Origin: Bacillus sp. NTK034
Lineage (GTDB): Bacteria; Bacillota; Bacilli; Bacillales; Cytobacillaceae
Length of the DNA: 64,000 nt
Direction of reading: 5' to 3'
Assembly: GCF_017303275.1 (NCBI RefSeq)
Contig: NZ_JAFKOJ010000013.1
Coordinates: 1-64,000 of the forward strand
Below, in pieces: positions 16,805-25,826 of the stretch. Within the stretch, counting starts at the first letter, position 1. Every line of letters starts with the position of its first letter. Position numbers and translations under genes: made by a program. A model generated the notes under the pieces. It was not told where the DNA came from. It saw only the letters and a list, made by a program, of their open reading frames with translations, and did no database searches.

Positions 16805-17767
16805 TTAGATTTCAAAGCTGGAAGAATCAATAAAAGTCAAATTGGGGTTCATTCTCAAATCTTCAGCAAGTTTAAATAATGCGCTGTCCTTCATTTTCGC
16901 TTCGATCATACAATGGATCTCAGGCACTGACCCCTTAATGTTCTGAAGAAACTCCATGAACATATCAGCATTAATATAATCGGCATGCGCTCTGAAATCT
17001 TTGTCTGATCTTGGACTGGAAATATGCATTTTCACAGGCAGTTCTGAATGGTCCCATGTCGCTGCGACCCTTTCCCATTGCCCCGTCCAGTTATCATTCT
17101 CAAAGTTGGCAAGGTGATGGTGGTAATCAAACACAAGCGGAATCCCAAGTTTTTCACAAAGGTAGAGTGTATCACCAAGTGTAAAGGTGGTATCGTCATT
17201 CTCGAGGATCATCATTTGCTGGATTCCTGAAGGTGTAAAGCCCCAATTATGGATAAATTGTTCGAGAGCCTTCTCTTTATCATCATATCCTCCGCCCACA
17301 TGCAGAACACAGCGATGAGCAGGATTCAGCCTCATGCCTTTCAGCAGGGCTTCATGCATTGCCAGCGTTTTAATGGAAATATTCAATGTATCAACTTTCG
17401 GTGTATTAAGGAGCACAAAATGGTCCGGATGAAAATCCACCCGCATGGGATGTTCATCCAGAAAGTCCCCGATTTTGGATAGAGCTTCTTTAAGAGGGCG
17501 CATATACTTCCAATAAGAGAGTTCCTCATGATTGGCTAGAGGAATCAGCCGGGAACTAAAGCGGAAAAAGTGGATATCATGGGCTGCATTGTGCTTGAGA
17601 AGTCTCAGGCAGTTTTCAAGATTTGATACGGCGATCCGCTCCAGTCTTGCTATAGCTGCCTCGCGGTCTTTAATGGCCGAGAATTGCTTGAACGTCATCG
17701 TTTGCGATGGTGACGCGTTTTTCAGATTCATACTCATCGCTACATACCCAAGGCGTACAATCGTCAT
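16805..17767 (-). CDS. uvsE: UV DNA damage endonuclease UvsE
   Basis: 320 residues. A TIM-barrel UvdE family enzyme recognised by the N-terminal VRLGYVAMSMNLKNASPSQT and metal-ligand segments (HPDHFVLLNTP, HVGGGYDDKEKA, ENDD, VFDYHHH, KMHISSPR, MIEAKMKD). It nicks 5' of UV photoproducts. GGGAGG precedes the ATG. It lies after cshA but behind a terminator, so it is probably transcribed separately. Confidence 0.95.
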   Translation of the reverse strand: MTIVRLGYVAMSMNLKNASPSQTMTFKQFSAIKDREAAIARLERIAVSNLENCLRLLKHNAAHDIHFFRFSSRLIPLANHEELSYWKYMRPLKEALSKIGDFLDEHPMRVDFHPDHFVLLNTPKVDTLNISIKTLAMHEALLKGMRLNPAHRCVLHVGGGYDDKEKALEQFIHNWGFTPSGIQQMMILENDDTTFTLGDTLYLCEKLGIPLVFDYHHHLANFENDNWTGQWERVAATWDHSELPVKMHISSPRSDKDFRAHADYINADMFMEFLQNIKGSVPEIHCMIEAKMKDSALFKLAEDLRMNPNLTFIDSSSFEI

Positions 17768-17848
17768 GTCGGTTCCTCCCGTACAGCATTTCCCTTAGTA
17801 TGTACGGCTGCCGCTGAGAAATTGCAGCTCTTAATATTGAGGCCAAAT

Positions 17849-17876
17849 AAAAAGAGAGCAGAATCTCTGCTCTCCA
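17849..17876 (-). terminator. terminator after cshA
   Basis: On the minus strand GAGAGCAGA pairs with TCTGCTCTC and is followed by TTTTTATTT. Confidence 0.88.
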
Positions 17877-17882
17877 AATTTA

Positions 17883-19358
17883 TTAACGATAGCTGCTGCT
17901 ATTCGAACGATTATTGTGGCTTTGACGTTTTCCAGTGTGGCCTTGACGGGATTTGTATGCTCCCTTCTGGCCTCCTTGTCTACCTTTTCCGTTATAGCCT
18001 CCACGGCTGCGGTCATTCGGCTTTCTGTCACGCTTAGATGGAAGCGGCTTTTCCTCTGTTAATTTAACCGGAGTTGTATCCGGTTCTTTTGTCAGCATTT
18101 TCAGCACTGCCTGGACCACTGTTGAAGCGTCCTTTTGTGCCAGAAGCTCATCTGCTGCTTCTTTATAGCTGTCAAGATTGTTTTCCTCAATGGTTTGCAT
18201 GATTTTTTCCATGACTGCTTTTTGCTGGCCTTCAAGCGCCTCATCCAGTGTTGGAGCATCCATGCGTTCCATTTTTCTCTTGGTTGTACGTTCTACGACA
18301 TGCAGATACGATTTTTCGCGCGGATTGATGAATGTCATCGCAACGCCCGTTTTTCCAGCACGTCCTGTACGGCCGATGCGGTGAACATAGCTTTCAGGAT
18401 CCTGCGGAATATCGAAATTGTACACATGTGTGACGCCGGAAATATCCAATCCGCGCGCAGCAACATCTGTTGCAACTAGGACGTCAATGCTTCCCTCTTT
18501 GAACTTGCGAAGAACAGAAATCCTCTTAGCCTGGCTTAAGTCACCGTGGATTCCTTCAGCCATGTATCCGCGAAGGTTCAAGGCTTCAGCCAGTTCATCG
18601 ACACGGCGCTTTGTACGTCCGAACACAATTGCCAATTCAGGTGATTGTATATCGAGAAGTCTTGTCAGCACATCAAATTTATTCTTTTCATGCACTTCAA
18701 TATAGTATTGTTCAATCGATGACACAGTCATTTCCTTTGCTTTTACACGGACAATTTGAGGGTCTTTCATGAAGCGTTCTGCCATTCTGCGGATTGGAGC
18801 AGGCATTGTAGCAGAGAAAAGCAGCGTCTGGCGTTCTTCAGGAATTTGTGCAAGGATCGCTTCAATATCGTCAATGAATCCCATGTTAAGCATTTCATCC
18901 GCTTCGTCAAGAATAGCAGTATGGACATGGTCAAGACGCAATGTTTTGCGGTTTATGTGGTCCAAAATACGTCCTGGCGTTCCAACGATGATATGAGGCT
19001 TGTTCTTCAAAGCGCGGATTTGGCGATTAATATCCTGGCCGCCATAAATAGATAGGACTTTCGTTCTTTTGCCGTAGCCGATTTTATACAATTCTTCCGA
19101 TACTTGAATTGCCAGCTCACGAGTTGGAGCAATCACAATTCCCTGAATGAAATCCTTTGTGTTATCGATTTTATCAATCATCGGGATTCCGAATGCAGCA
19201 GTTTTTCCTGTTCCTGTCTGCGCCTGCCCGATCAGGTCTTTATTCTCTAAACTCAACGGAATGGTCTGGGTCTGAATAGGAGTCGCTTCTTCAAATCCCA
19301 TTCGCTTCAGTGATTTCATTGTTTCCGGGCTGATGCCCAAGTCTTGAAACTTTGTCAA
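17883..19358 (-). CDS. cshA: DEAD-box RNA helicase CshA
   Basis: About 491 residues. All motifs are present: [51 protein letters not shown] and [12 protein letters not shown]-terminal dimerisation-like region and a basic Arg/Gly/Ser-rich tail (about 430-491) follow. CshA unwinds RNA in the degradosome and in ribosome assembly, and is important in the cold. I chose TTG at 19358 because AAGGAG lies about 9 nt upstream. ATG at 19367 sits only 1-2 nt after it. Confidence 0.95.
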   Translation of the reverse strand: MTKFQDLGISPETMKSLKRMGFEEATPIQTQTIPLSLENKDLIGQAQTGTGKTAAFGIPMIDKIDNTKDFIQGIVIAPTRELAIQVSEELYKIGYGKRTKVLSIYGGQDINRQIRALKNKPHIIVGTPGRILDHINRKTLRLDHVHTAILDEADEMLNMGFIDDIEAILAQIPEERQTLLFSATMPAPIRRMAERFMKDPQIVRVKAKEMTVSSIEQYYIEVHEKNKFDVLTRLLDIQSPELAIVFGRTKRRVDELAEALNLRGYMAEGIHGDLSQAKRISVLRKFKEGSIDVLVATDVAARGLDISGVTHVYNFDIPQDPESYVHRIGRTGRAGKTGVAMTFINPREKSYLHVVERTTKRKMERMDAPTLDEALEGQQKAVMEKIMQTIEENNLDSYKEAADELLAQKDASTVVQAVLKMLTKEPDTTPVKLTEEKPLPSKRDRKPNDRSRGGYNGKGRQGGQKGAYKSRQGHTGKRQSHNNRSNSSSYR

Positions 19359-19403
19359 TGTATTCATTCTCCTTCTAATCATAGAAAAATTTTGTCCCTG
19401 CAA

Positions 19404-19738
19404 ACCTGCAGGCAGGAATTCTCCTGAAAATTGGCCTATGAGTCACTCTTCCGGACGATTATAAGAAAAGTTAGGGCACCCCGTAAGGAGCCTTTTAACC
19501 GGCAGTACCCGGTCTCTAGATGCTGTAACTTCTTATTTTTATAAAAAGTGCGGTTATGTTTCGTTAAGAAGAGTCCCACTCACTATGAAACCCGCTTGAG
19601 GAAAGGATGAGGGTAAATTCTATCCAAATTGTTCACGGACAATCAGGTCTCTAAAGATGAGTTCTAACATCGAGAAAGCACTCATCTATTTTGGCCATAC
19701 TGAAGTATGACATTCTCAGCAATACCTCTGTATTTAAT
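19404..19738 (-). other. structured leader region upstream of cshA
   Basis: About 335 bp without a gene. On the minus strand it has consecutive hairpins close to cshA: ACCGG/CCGGT at about 19493-19508, then GGC-CC/GG-GCC at about 19471-19488, followed by CTAACTTTTCTTATAAT. TATAAT near 19458 could be a -10 box, but its -35 is weak. I do not recognise a known riboswitch family here. Confidence 0.45.
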
Positions 19739-19769
19739 GAAAAAAGACATTCTCCTGCTGGAGCATGTC
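19739..19769 (-). terminator. terminator after the esterase gene
   Basis: On the minus strand GACAT-CTCC pairs with GGAG-ATGTC around AGCA, followed by a run of six T. Confidence 0.87.
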
Positions 19770-19863
19770 CGGGTTCTCAAAAGAAGTTCCTGTTGGCACT
19801 TTGGTGTTTATATTACCATTTTCAAGTAAGCATTGCAAACTTGAAGGCTGGCTGAAAACCTTA

Positions 19864-20559
19864 TCATTCCGGCTTTTTTTGAAGAAAACCAAGGATCTCC
19901 CGAAAGAGGCGTTCCCCTTCCCCGCAATGGCAGATAAGATGTTTCGAGTCCTTTATAAAAATTAATTTTTTGGCAGATGAACTTATATTATTGTATAAAT
20001 ATCTGGCACTTCGCGGAGGCACAACTCCATCACTTTCCCCTTGCGCAATCAATGTCGGAACAGTGATCTGGTTTAAGATAGGTTTGATAGAGGCCACAAG
20101 CCTGCGGAATTGAAGAGTTGCCGTAATCGGTGTCGCACTTATTTTCCGCTTATACCTGACGAACATCTCATTGTCGGCCAGGTTTCCCTTGAAGGCATCC
20201 CTTGCCATCTCTTTAATATCGAAGAAAAGCTGTTTTGGATTTACGTAATAAGCAGCAGCACTAAGCAGAACCAGCTTTTCTACAGGATAATGTACTGTTA
20301 AGTAGCTGGCGATCAGGCCGCCCATCGAAAAGCCGACTACATACACCTTCTCACAGCGGCTTATCAGTCTTTTCAGCTCTTCCTCTGCATGCTCAATCCA
20401 TTTGTTATAGGCAATCCCTTTCAGCTTCAGTTCATCGCCATGACCCGGCAATGTCGGCACGGAAATCTCCCAGTCTGTATGTTTTTTCAAATACTCTGCC
20501 AAAGGTTCTACTTCAAATGGAGCTCCTGTAAAACCATGTATGCACATGCAGCCAATCAT
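19864..20559 (-). CDS. alpha/beta-hydrolase, monoacylglycerol lipase/esterase type
   Basis: 231 residues. Serine nucleophile elbow GFSMGG (about residue 79), acid in QGESDGVVP, His in KDSKHLICH near the C-terminus, oxyanion region CIHGFTGAP. It resembles the short carboxylesterases of Bacillus and Geobacillus. The natural substrate is unknown. It is a single gene ending at its own terminator. Confidence 0.85.
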   Translation of the reverse strand: MIGCMCIHGFTGAPFEVEPLAEYLKKHTDWEISVPTLPGHGDELKLKGIAYNKWIEHAEEELKRLISRCEKVYVVGFSMGGLIASYLTVHYPVEKLVLLSAAAYYVNPKQLFFDIKEMARDAFKGNLADNEMFVRYKRKISATPITATLQFRRLVASIKPILNQITVPTLIAQGESDGVVPPRSARYLYNNISSSAKKLIFIKDSKHLICHCGEGERLFREILGFLQKKPE

Positions 20560-20871
20560 CCTCGAGTCACCGCCATTTTTGATAATTTAATTCAATTCTA
20601 TTTTACACTTTTTCCTTTTTGCCATACTAATCAAACCTGTTAGAAGATAAAAAATTATAACGAAGGAACTATATAAAAATAATTTAAACCCCTGTTCCAC
20701 GTGGAACAGGGGTTTTTTTCCTATAATAACAGATATATGAATTTTATCCTTGGTAAAATTCATTCTCTGACTAAATAAGTTAATGAGTGCTGAAGAGCAC
20801 AGGGTGTCTTCATGCTGTTTCAGCTGCAATAGTATTCTGTTAAAGACATATTGTTATTCTTTTCTTAGCAA
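20560..20871. other. 312-bp spacer between murF and the esterase gene
   Basis: No gene is visible. The main content is the perfect palindrome at 20686-20715, described separately as a candidate parS site and terminator. Confidence 0.6.
20686..20715. promoter_or_regulatory. parS: candidate parS (ParB/Spo0J) site inside a 30-bp perfect palindrome
   Basis: The core TGTTCCACGTGGAACA (20693-20708) matches the degenerate Bacillus parS form TGTTNCACGTGNAACA at every fixed position. It differs from the canonical TGTTTCACGTGAAACA only at the two symmetric variable bases. It is embedded in a longer AAACCCC...GGGGTTT palindrome followed on the plus strand by a T-run, so it could also act as a terminator. 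The best T-run points along the plus strand, where no gene precedes it; the minus-strand tail after murF is weaker (AAATTATTTTTA). Confidence 0.72.
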
Positions 20872-22245
20872 TTATTGAAGGGCTGAGACGACTTCTTCCA
20901 GCTTCATTCCCCTGGATGCCTTAACCAGTACAATCGTTTCCTGATCCACATGTTTCTTCAGCTCTTCGATCAGCGGCTGTTTGTCAATAAAGGCGGCTAC
21001 CTGTTCATCAGGCAGGACCTCCTTCGCTCCCTTGGCGATAAATTCGCCAAGCTTGCCGAATGTAAATACATAATCAACCTTTTCAGGATCCACAGATTTT
21101 CCTATGGAGTAATGGAAATCTTCCTCTTGCGGACCAAGCTCCAGCATATCGCCCAGAACAAGAATTTTCTTTTTATATCCTGGCAGGTTGGCGATCAGTT
21201 CAATCGCTGCATTCATAGATGTTGGACTCGCATTATAAGCATCATTGATGATTTTTTCTCCACTTTGACCCTCGAGAAGTTCCATCCTCATGTTCGTCAG
21301 TTTTAGGCTCGCGAAGCCTGCGTTCATCTTTTCGTACGGAACACCGAAATGGGATGCTGCAATCATGGCTGCCAGGGCATTGAGAACATTATGGGTGCCT
21401 AAAACAGGCAAATAAAACTTCTCGCTGGACACATTGATTCCAAACGTGCTGCCGCTGTCATTCTGCTTGATATCCATCGGATACACATCATTTTCCCCGG
21501 TTCTTCCAAAGGTTCTTAAAGCTGCCGAACCAATGTAGGATTTCAGCTTTTCATCCAGGAGTGGCTCGTCGCCGTAATAAATAACCAGGCCATTTTCCTG
21601 AAGCCCATTTACGATCTCAAGCTTAGCTTCTGCAATCCCTTCTCTGGAACCTAAATCCTGCAGGTGGGATTCCCCTATATTCGTAATAATCACTGCGTCA
21701 GGGCGTGCAAGCTTCGTAAGGAAATCGATTTCTCCCCTGCCGCTCATCCCCATTTCCAGCACCGCGATTTCCGTATCTTCCTCAAGAGCCAGAATGGTTA
21801 AGGGCAAACCGATATGGTTGTTATAGTTACCTTCCGTTTTTTGAACTTTATATTGCAGGGAAAGAAGGTTTGCGGTTATATCCTTGGTTGTTGTTTTGCC
21901 GTTGCTTCCTGTAATGCCTGCGACTTTTATCTTTAATTCATCACGATAGCTTCTCGCCAATTCCTGAAGAGCCGTTAGTGTATCTTCAACGATCAGGATT
22001 GGAAGATGAAGCGGGGGATTGGGAACATCCTTTTGCCAAAAAGCCGCAGCTGCCCCTTTTTCGATGGCATCTTCTACAAATCGATGGCCGTCCGAATTTT
22101 CACCTTTGAATGGAACGAACAAATTGCCAGGATTGATTTTTCTGGAGTCAATGCTGACGCCCTGTATGGATGTATTGTGAAAAGATGAACCATCATTCTC
22201 AATCTTTATCATTTGTTCAATTTCCTGAAGTGTTTTCTTTATCAT
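20872..22245 (-). CDS. murF: UDP-N-acetylmuramoyl-tripeptide--D-Ala-D-Ala ligase
   Basis: 457 residues. Mur ligase architecture: N-terminal UDP-binding domain, ATP-binding GITGSNGKTTTKD (about 111-123), central domain with EMGMSGRGEI and NIGESHL, and a C-terminal domain with NDAYNASP and LGDMLELG. It adds D-Ala-D-Ala made by Ddl, encoded just upstream. GGAGG lies 6 nt before the ATG. Confidence 0.97.
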   Translation of the reverse strand: MIKKTLQEIEQMIKIENDGSSFHNTSIQGVSIDSRKINPGNLFVPFKGENSDGHRFVEDAIEKGAAAAFWQKDVPNPPLHLPILIVEDTLTALQELARSYRDELKIKVAGITGSNGKTTTKDITANLLSLQYKVQKTEGNYNNHIGLPLTILALEEDTEIAVLEMGMSGRGEIDFLTKLARPDAVIITNIGESHLQDLGSREGIAEAKLEIVNGLQENGLVIYYGDEPLLDEKLKSYIGSAALRTFGRTGENDVYPMDIKQNDSGSTFGINVSSEKFYLPVLGTHNVLNALAAMIAASHFGVPYEKMNAGFASLKLTNMRMELLEGQSGEKIINDAYNASPTSMNAAIELIANLPGYKKKILVLGDMLELGPQEEDFHYSIGKSVDPEKVDYVFTFGKLGEFIAKGAKEVLPDEQVAAFIDKQPLIEELKKHVDQETIVLVKASRGMKLEEVVSALQ

Positions 22246-22262
22246 ATGGCGCCTCCTATTTC

Positions 22263-22284
22263 GGCATTATGAGCTCATAATGCC
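22263..22284. repeat. 22-bp perfect palindrome just upstream of murF
   Basis: GGCATTATGAG is followed directly by its reverse complement CTCATAATGCC. It ends 18 bp before the murF start, close to the ribosome site. It could be an operator or a stability element. No T-run follows. Confidence 0.5.
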
Positions 22285-22295
22285 AGTTATGTATG

Positions 22296-22331
22296 AACAA
22301 AAGGAACACGACAAAGATGCCGTGTTTCCTT
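22296..22331 (-). terminator. terminator-like hairpin between ddl and murF
   Basis: On the minus strand AGGAA-CACG pairs with CGTG-TTCCT and is followed by TTTGTTC. It may attenuate read-through from ddl into murF. Confidence 0.6.
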
Positions 22332-22347
22332 CAACAATTATGTCTTA

Positions 22348-23424
22348 TTACATTGTGTGTTTGATGCTTTGTTTCTCAGCATGGCGCTCGATGGCCAGGT
22401 TGACAAGCTTTTCGATCAACTGAGGATAATCTACTCCCGTATGCTTCCATAGAAGCGGGAACATGCTGAAAGGTGTAAAGCCTGGCATTGTATTAACCTC
22501 ATTAATGTATAGTTTCCCCTCTCTTGTTAAAAAGAAATCAGCTCTGACCAGACCTGAGCAGTCAAGCGCTTTAAATGCTTTAATGGCCATGTCCCTCAGT
22601 TCACTGTACTCAACTTCTGAGATTTCAGCAGGAATGATTAACGCTGTGTCCCCATCTTCATATTTGGCTTTATAGTCATAGAATTCAACTTTCGGGACAA
22701 TCTCACCGGCAACAGAACATTCCGGATAATCATTGCCCAATACGCCAGCTTCAATCTCTCTGGCTGTAACGCCTTCTTCAATGATAATTTTACGGTCAAA
22801 TTGGAAAGCTTCTTTGAATGCTCCCTCAAGCTCTGACCGGTTCATGCACTTGCTGATTCCTACACTTGAACCCAGGTTGGCCGGTTTTACAAAACACGGG
22901 TATCCGAGTTCCTGTTCCACTTGATCATAGGCTGCCTCCGTCTCATTTTCCCACTCGCTGCGGATAAACCAGACATACTTTACCTGCGGCAGGCCTGCCT
23001 GCGCAAAGATATTCTTCATGATGACCTTATCCATTCCTGCAGATGAAGCCAATACTCCATTCCCCACATATGGCAGGTTAAGCAGCTCAAGCAAACCTTG
23101 AACCGTACCGTCTTCCCCGTTTGGACCATGAAGCAGCGGGAAGATTACATCAAATGGACCTTTATCCTGGGCACCCTGGAAAAGAGTCGGTGCCAAAGCC
23201 GTTGGAGGAAGTGCCTCCCCCTGGGAAAATTCCAGCTCCTTTACACTGGAAACAGGACCATGCAATTGAGGGCCCTTTACCCATTGCCCTTCTTCAGATA
23301 TATAAATAGGATGGATTTCAAATTTCTCTAAATCCAATGCTTTAATCACAGCCATTGCAGTCTGCATGGATACTTTATGCTCTGCAGATTTTCCGCCGTA
23401 CAAAAGGCCAACCTTTGTTTTCAT
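22348..23424 (-). CDS. ddl: D-alanine--D-alanine ligase
   Basis: 358 residues of the ATP-grasp fold. Visible motifs: GGKSAEH near the N-terminus, [34 protein letters not shown], and the C-terminal [21 protein letters not shown]. It makes the D-Ala-D-Ala dipeptide used by MurF. I chose [13 protein letters not shown] at 23424, with GGAGGT 6 nt upstream, over a start 21 nt earlier. Confidence 0.96.
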   Translation of the reverse strand: MKTKVGLLYGGKSAEHKVSMQTAMAVIKALDLEKFEIHPIYISEEGQWVKGPQLHGPVSSVKELEFSQGEALPPTALAPTLFQGAQDKGPFDVIFPLLHGPNGEDGTVQGLLELLNLPYVGNGVLASSAGMDKVIMKNIFAQAGLPQVKYVWFIRSEWENETEAAYDQVEQELGYPCFVKPANLGSSVGISKCMNRSELEGAFKEAFQFDRKIIIEEGVTAREIEAGVLGNDYPECSVAGEIVPKVEFYDYKAKYEDGDTALIIPAEISEVEYSELRDMAIKAFKALDCSGLVRADFFLTREGKLYINEVNTMPGFTPFSMFPLLWKHTGVDYPQLIEKLVNLAIERHAEKQSIKHTM

Positions 23425-23565
23425 AAAAGAACCTCCAATATTCAATCATGGACTAACCGGCTTCTCATGCCGCTTTATTCCGTTATTTTACCTTAACTGC
23501 TTTTTATGCTCTTTCAAGCTACTCTTTATTGTAACACTTTCATATTTAAGAAAGGGAGTGATTAC

Positions 23566-23634
23566 ATGTTCAATTCCACAGGAATTTTTTTCTCCGCATA
23601 CGCCCATATTCCTATATGTATGAAAGGGCACTGA
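23566..23634 (+). CDS. possible 22-residue peptide
   Basis: A short ORF, MFNSTGIFFSAYAHIPICMKGH, with a good ribosome site (AAGGGAGTG, 5-6 nt before the ATG). I do not recognise it. It lies in the 470-bp spacer between divergent ddl and the symporter gene. That spacer otherwise holds only the symporter promoter. No homologue or promoter for it can be claimed. Confidence 0.25.
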   Translation: MFNSTGIFFSAYAHIPICMKGH

Positions 23635-23823
23635 AAAAGGAAACTTTTCTTATCTAAACCAGTAAAATAATTTCCTTTTCTGGCATTAATTTAAACTCGC
23701 TTTCTTCTATTATTATCTTAAGAAAACGTTTAACCCCCTACGATAGAACGATTAACGAGAAAAACCCATAATCCCTAATAAATAATCAGACTTATTTTAT
23801 TATTAAAACAAAAGCTTTAGCTA

Positions 23824-23852
23824 TTAACTTTTAACGTAAAACAGGATATAAT
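23824..23852 (+). promoter_or_regulatory. sigma-A promoter of the symporter gene
   Basis: TTAACT (23824-23829), 17-bp spacer, TATAAT (23847-23852). The predicted start is about 35 nt before the symporter ATG. Confidence 0.65.
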
Positions 23853-23894
23853 CCTCCTAACAAAAACAACTGTATTTTTTAGGAGGACATAAAA

Positions 23895-25085
23895 ATGAAG
23901 TTCGGTTTGCTTCCCAGAATAATTGCAGCCATTGCACTGGGTATTTTATTAGGTTCTTTTTCTCCTGAATGGCTTATTCAGCTATTTGCTACTTTTAATG
24001 GATTGTTCGGAAACTTTCTTGGTTTTGCGATTCCATTAATTATTATCGGATTTATCGCGCCAGGTATCGGGAGCATGGGAAAAGGCGCAGGGAAACTGCT
24101 GGGGATTACAACTGGTTTTGCCTATGCTTCTACGATCACTGCTGGTTTAGTCGCCTATTTTTCTGCGACGGTGTTATATCCTGTTCTTTTAAAAAACCAA
24201 AGCTTCAAAGAGTTTGAGAATCCTGAGGATGCTTTGCTTTCACCCTTTTTCCAGGTGGACATGCCTCCTGTAATGGGGGTTATGACGGCACTGCTGATTT
24301 CATTCACTCTAGGCCTTGGATTGGCTGCGATTAAAGGAAACACTCTGCAAAATGCTATGAATGATTTCCGTGATATTATTGAAAAACTGATTGAAAAGGT
24401 CATCATTCCATTGCTTCCTGTCCATATCTTTGGGATTTTCGCCAATATGACGCAAGGCGGACAGGTTGGCGCCATTATTTCTGTATTTGCCAAAGTATTT
24501 GTCATGATTATTGCTCTTCATCTTTTATTTTTACTGCTTCAATATTCAGCGGCTGGCAGCCTTATGAAAGCCAACCCGCTTAGGCTCATGAAAAATATGA
24601 TGCCTGCCTACTTTACGGCACTTGGAACCCAATCCTCTGCATCCACCATTCCTGTTACGCTTAAGCAGGTTAAAAAGCTTGGTGCACGTGAAAAAGTCGC
24701 GGATTTCTCTGTTCCATTACTGGCAACGATTCATCTCTCCGGAAGCACGATCACCATTGTGAGCTGTGCGATCGCCGTGATGATGCTGCAGGGTCAAACG
24801 GCATCATTTGCAGAAATCCTGCCTTTCATTTTAATGCTTGGCATCACAATGATTGCAGCTCCAGGTGTCCCTGGAGGAGCTGTCATGGCCGCATTGGGTC
24901 TGCTTGAAAGCATGCTCGGATTCAACGAAACTATGCTTGCGCTTATGATTGCCCTATACCTTGCCCAGGACAGCTTTGGAACTGCGTGTAATGTAACAGG
25001 TGACGGTGCTCTGACGTTGCTTTCTGATAAGGCAAGCGGCAAAGATAAGAAGCTTCAGCATCAATCTGCAGTGAAAGCCGGCTAA
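23895..25085 (+). CDS. dicarboxylate/amino acid:cation symporter (DAACS family)
   Basis: 396 residues with about eight membrane helices plus re-entrant loops. It has the DAACS ion/substrate-site motif near the C-terminus (DSFGTACNVTGDGAL, about 361-375) and the serine-rich loop GTQSSASTIPVTL (about 239-251). These motifs are typical of glutamate, aspartate, serine/threonine or dicarboxylate carriers; the substrate cannot be assigned. GGAGGA precedes the ATG. Confidence 0.9.
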   Translation: MKFGLLPRIIAAIALGILLGSFSPEWLIQLFATFNGLFGNFLGFAIPLIIIGFIAPGIGSMGKGAGKLLGITTGFAYASTITAGLVAYFSATVLYPVLLKNQSFKEFENPEDALLSPFFQVDMPPVMGVMTALLISFTLGLGLAAIKGNTLQNAMNDFRDIIEKLIEKVIIPLLPVHIFGIFANMTQGGQVGAIISVFAKVFVMIIALHLLFLLLQYSAAGSLMKANPLRLMKNMMPAYFTALGTQSSASTIPVTLKQVKKLGAREKVADFSVPLLATIHLSGSTITIVSCAIAVMMLQGQTASFAEILPFILMLGITMIAAPGVPGGAVMAALGLLESMLGFNETMLALMIALYLAQDSFGTACNVTGDGALTLLSDKASGKDKKLQHQSAVKAG

Positions 25086-25087
25086 TT

Positions 25088-25122
25088 GAAAAAAGATGAC
25101 CCTGCTGGGGCATCTTTTTTTG
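25088..25122 (+). terminator. terminator after the symporter gene
   Basis: AAAAGATG-CCC pairs with GGG-CATCTTTT, followed by a T-run. Confidence 0.9.
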
Positions 25123-25165
25123 GTTTAAGTGCTGTATTTATGAATTTTGCGGTACTAAGACGGCA

Positions 25166-25275
25166 TATCGGTCACTTACCTTAGTTTATCGGTCAGTTTT
25201 AAATTTTATCGGTCACTTTGTAAATATATCGGTCCGAAAGGATTCGATATCGGTCACTTTTTTTATTTATCGGTC
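25166..25275 (+). repeat. six-copy TATCGGTC direct-repeat array with 20-21 bp period
   Basis: The octamer TATCGGTC starts at 25166, 25187, 25207, 25227, 25248 and 25268, giving steps of 21, 20, 20, 21 and 20 bp. All copies have the same orientation, and most continue as ACTT. The sequence between copies is not conserved. The spacing of two DNA turns puts every copy on the same helix face, as for an array of protein-binding sites. It lies between two convergent genes (symporter and uspA 3' ends), not at an obvious promoter. Confidence 0.85.
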
Positions 25276-25332
25276 ACCTGGCGCAGCATCAGCTTTACAC
25301 GGTACTGATAGTGAAAAGTGCACAGTTGAACT

Positions 25333-25752
25333 CTACTTAACAATCAAAACAGGAGCCTTCACACGTTTGGCTATTTTGTGACTGACACTTCCGAGCACCA
25401 TTTCCTGGAGCGTATTCAGACCCCGGCTGCCCACTACAGCAACATCAAAATCCATTTTGTTGGCAAATTCCACAATGGCTGGTCCAGGCTCTCCCTGCAG
25501 GATCTTTATTTCATATGAAATGCCCTTTTCTTTTAATAAATTTTCTATTGGCTCTAAACGCTTTTTCCTCACCTGGTCCACTATACTTTTATCAAAATGA
25601 TGAAGGATATCTTCTTTTGAGGTCTGGCCATCAACAGCATACACCACGGTAATTTCAGAATCAGGATTCTGTTCAGCCAGTTGAATGGCTTTAGCGGCTG
25701 CACGAATGGAATGATCGGATCCATCTGCAGCAATCAGTATTTTTTTAAACAC
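25333..25752 (-). CDS. universal stress protein, UspA family (ATP-binding type)
   Basis: 139 residues. The ATP-binding motif GSRGLNTLQEMVLGSVS fits the G-2X-G-9X-G-S/T pattern near the C-terminus, and the N-terminal ILIAADGSDHS is typical. Start is a GTG with GGTGAGG upstream. It follows the SulP gene, and a terminator lies between them. Confidence 0.92.
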   Translation of the reverse strand: MFKKILIAADGSDHSIRAAAKAIQLAEQNPDSEITVVYAVDGQTSKEDILHHFDKSIVDQVRKKRLEPIENLLKEKGISYEIKILQGEPGPAIVEFANKMDFDVAVVGSRGLNTLQEMVLGSVSHKIAKRVKAPVLIVK

Positions 25753-25778
25753 AGAGCCTCACCCCTAACATATTCTTA

Positions 25779-25814
25779 TAAAAAAAATACCACAGTCAAA
25801 GCTGACTGTGGTAT
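25779..25814 (-). terminator. terminator between sulP-type gene and uspA
   Basis: On the minus strand ATACCACAGTCA pairs with TGACTGTGGTAT, followed by a T-run. It ends the transporter transcript only about 28 bp before uspA, leaving almost no room for a separate uspA promoter. Confidence 0.88.
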
Positions 25815-25826
25815 TAATTCCAGTTT

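Noticed and set aside
23700-23760. CcpA cre site at AAGAAAACGTTTAAC upstream of the symporter
   Set aside because: At least three mismatches to the cre consensus on either strand; too weak to list.
25166-25275. CRISPR array at the TATCGGTC repeats
   Set aside because: The repeats are 8-12 bp with only about 8-12 bp between them, far below CRISPR repeat and spacer sizes, and no cas genes are near.
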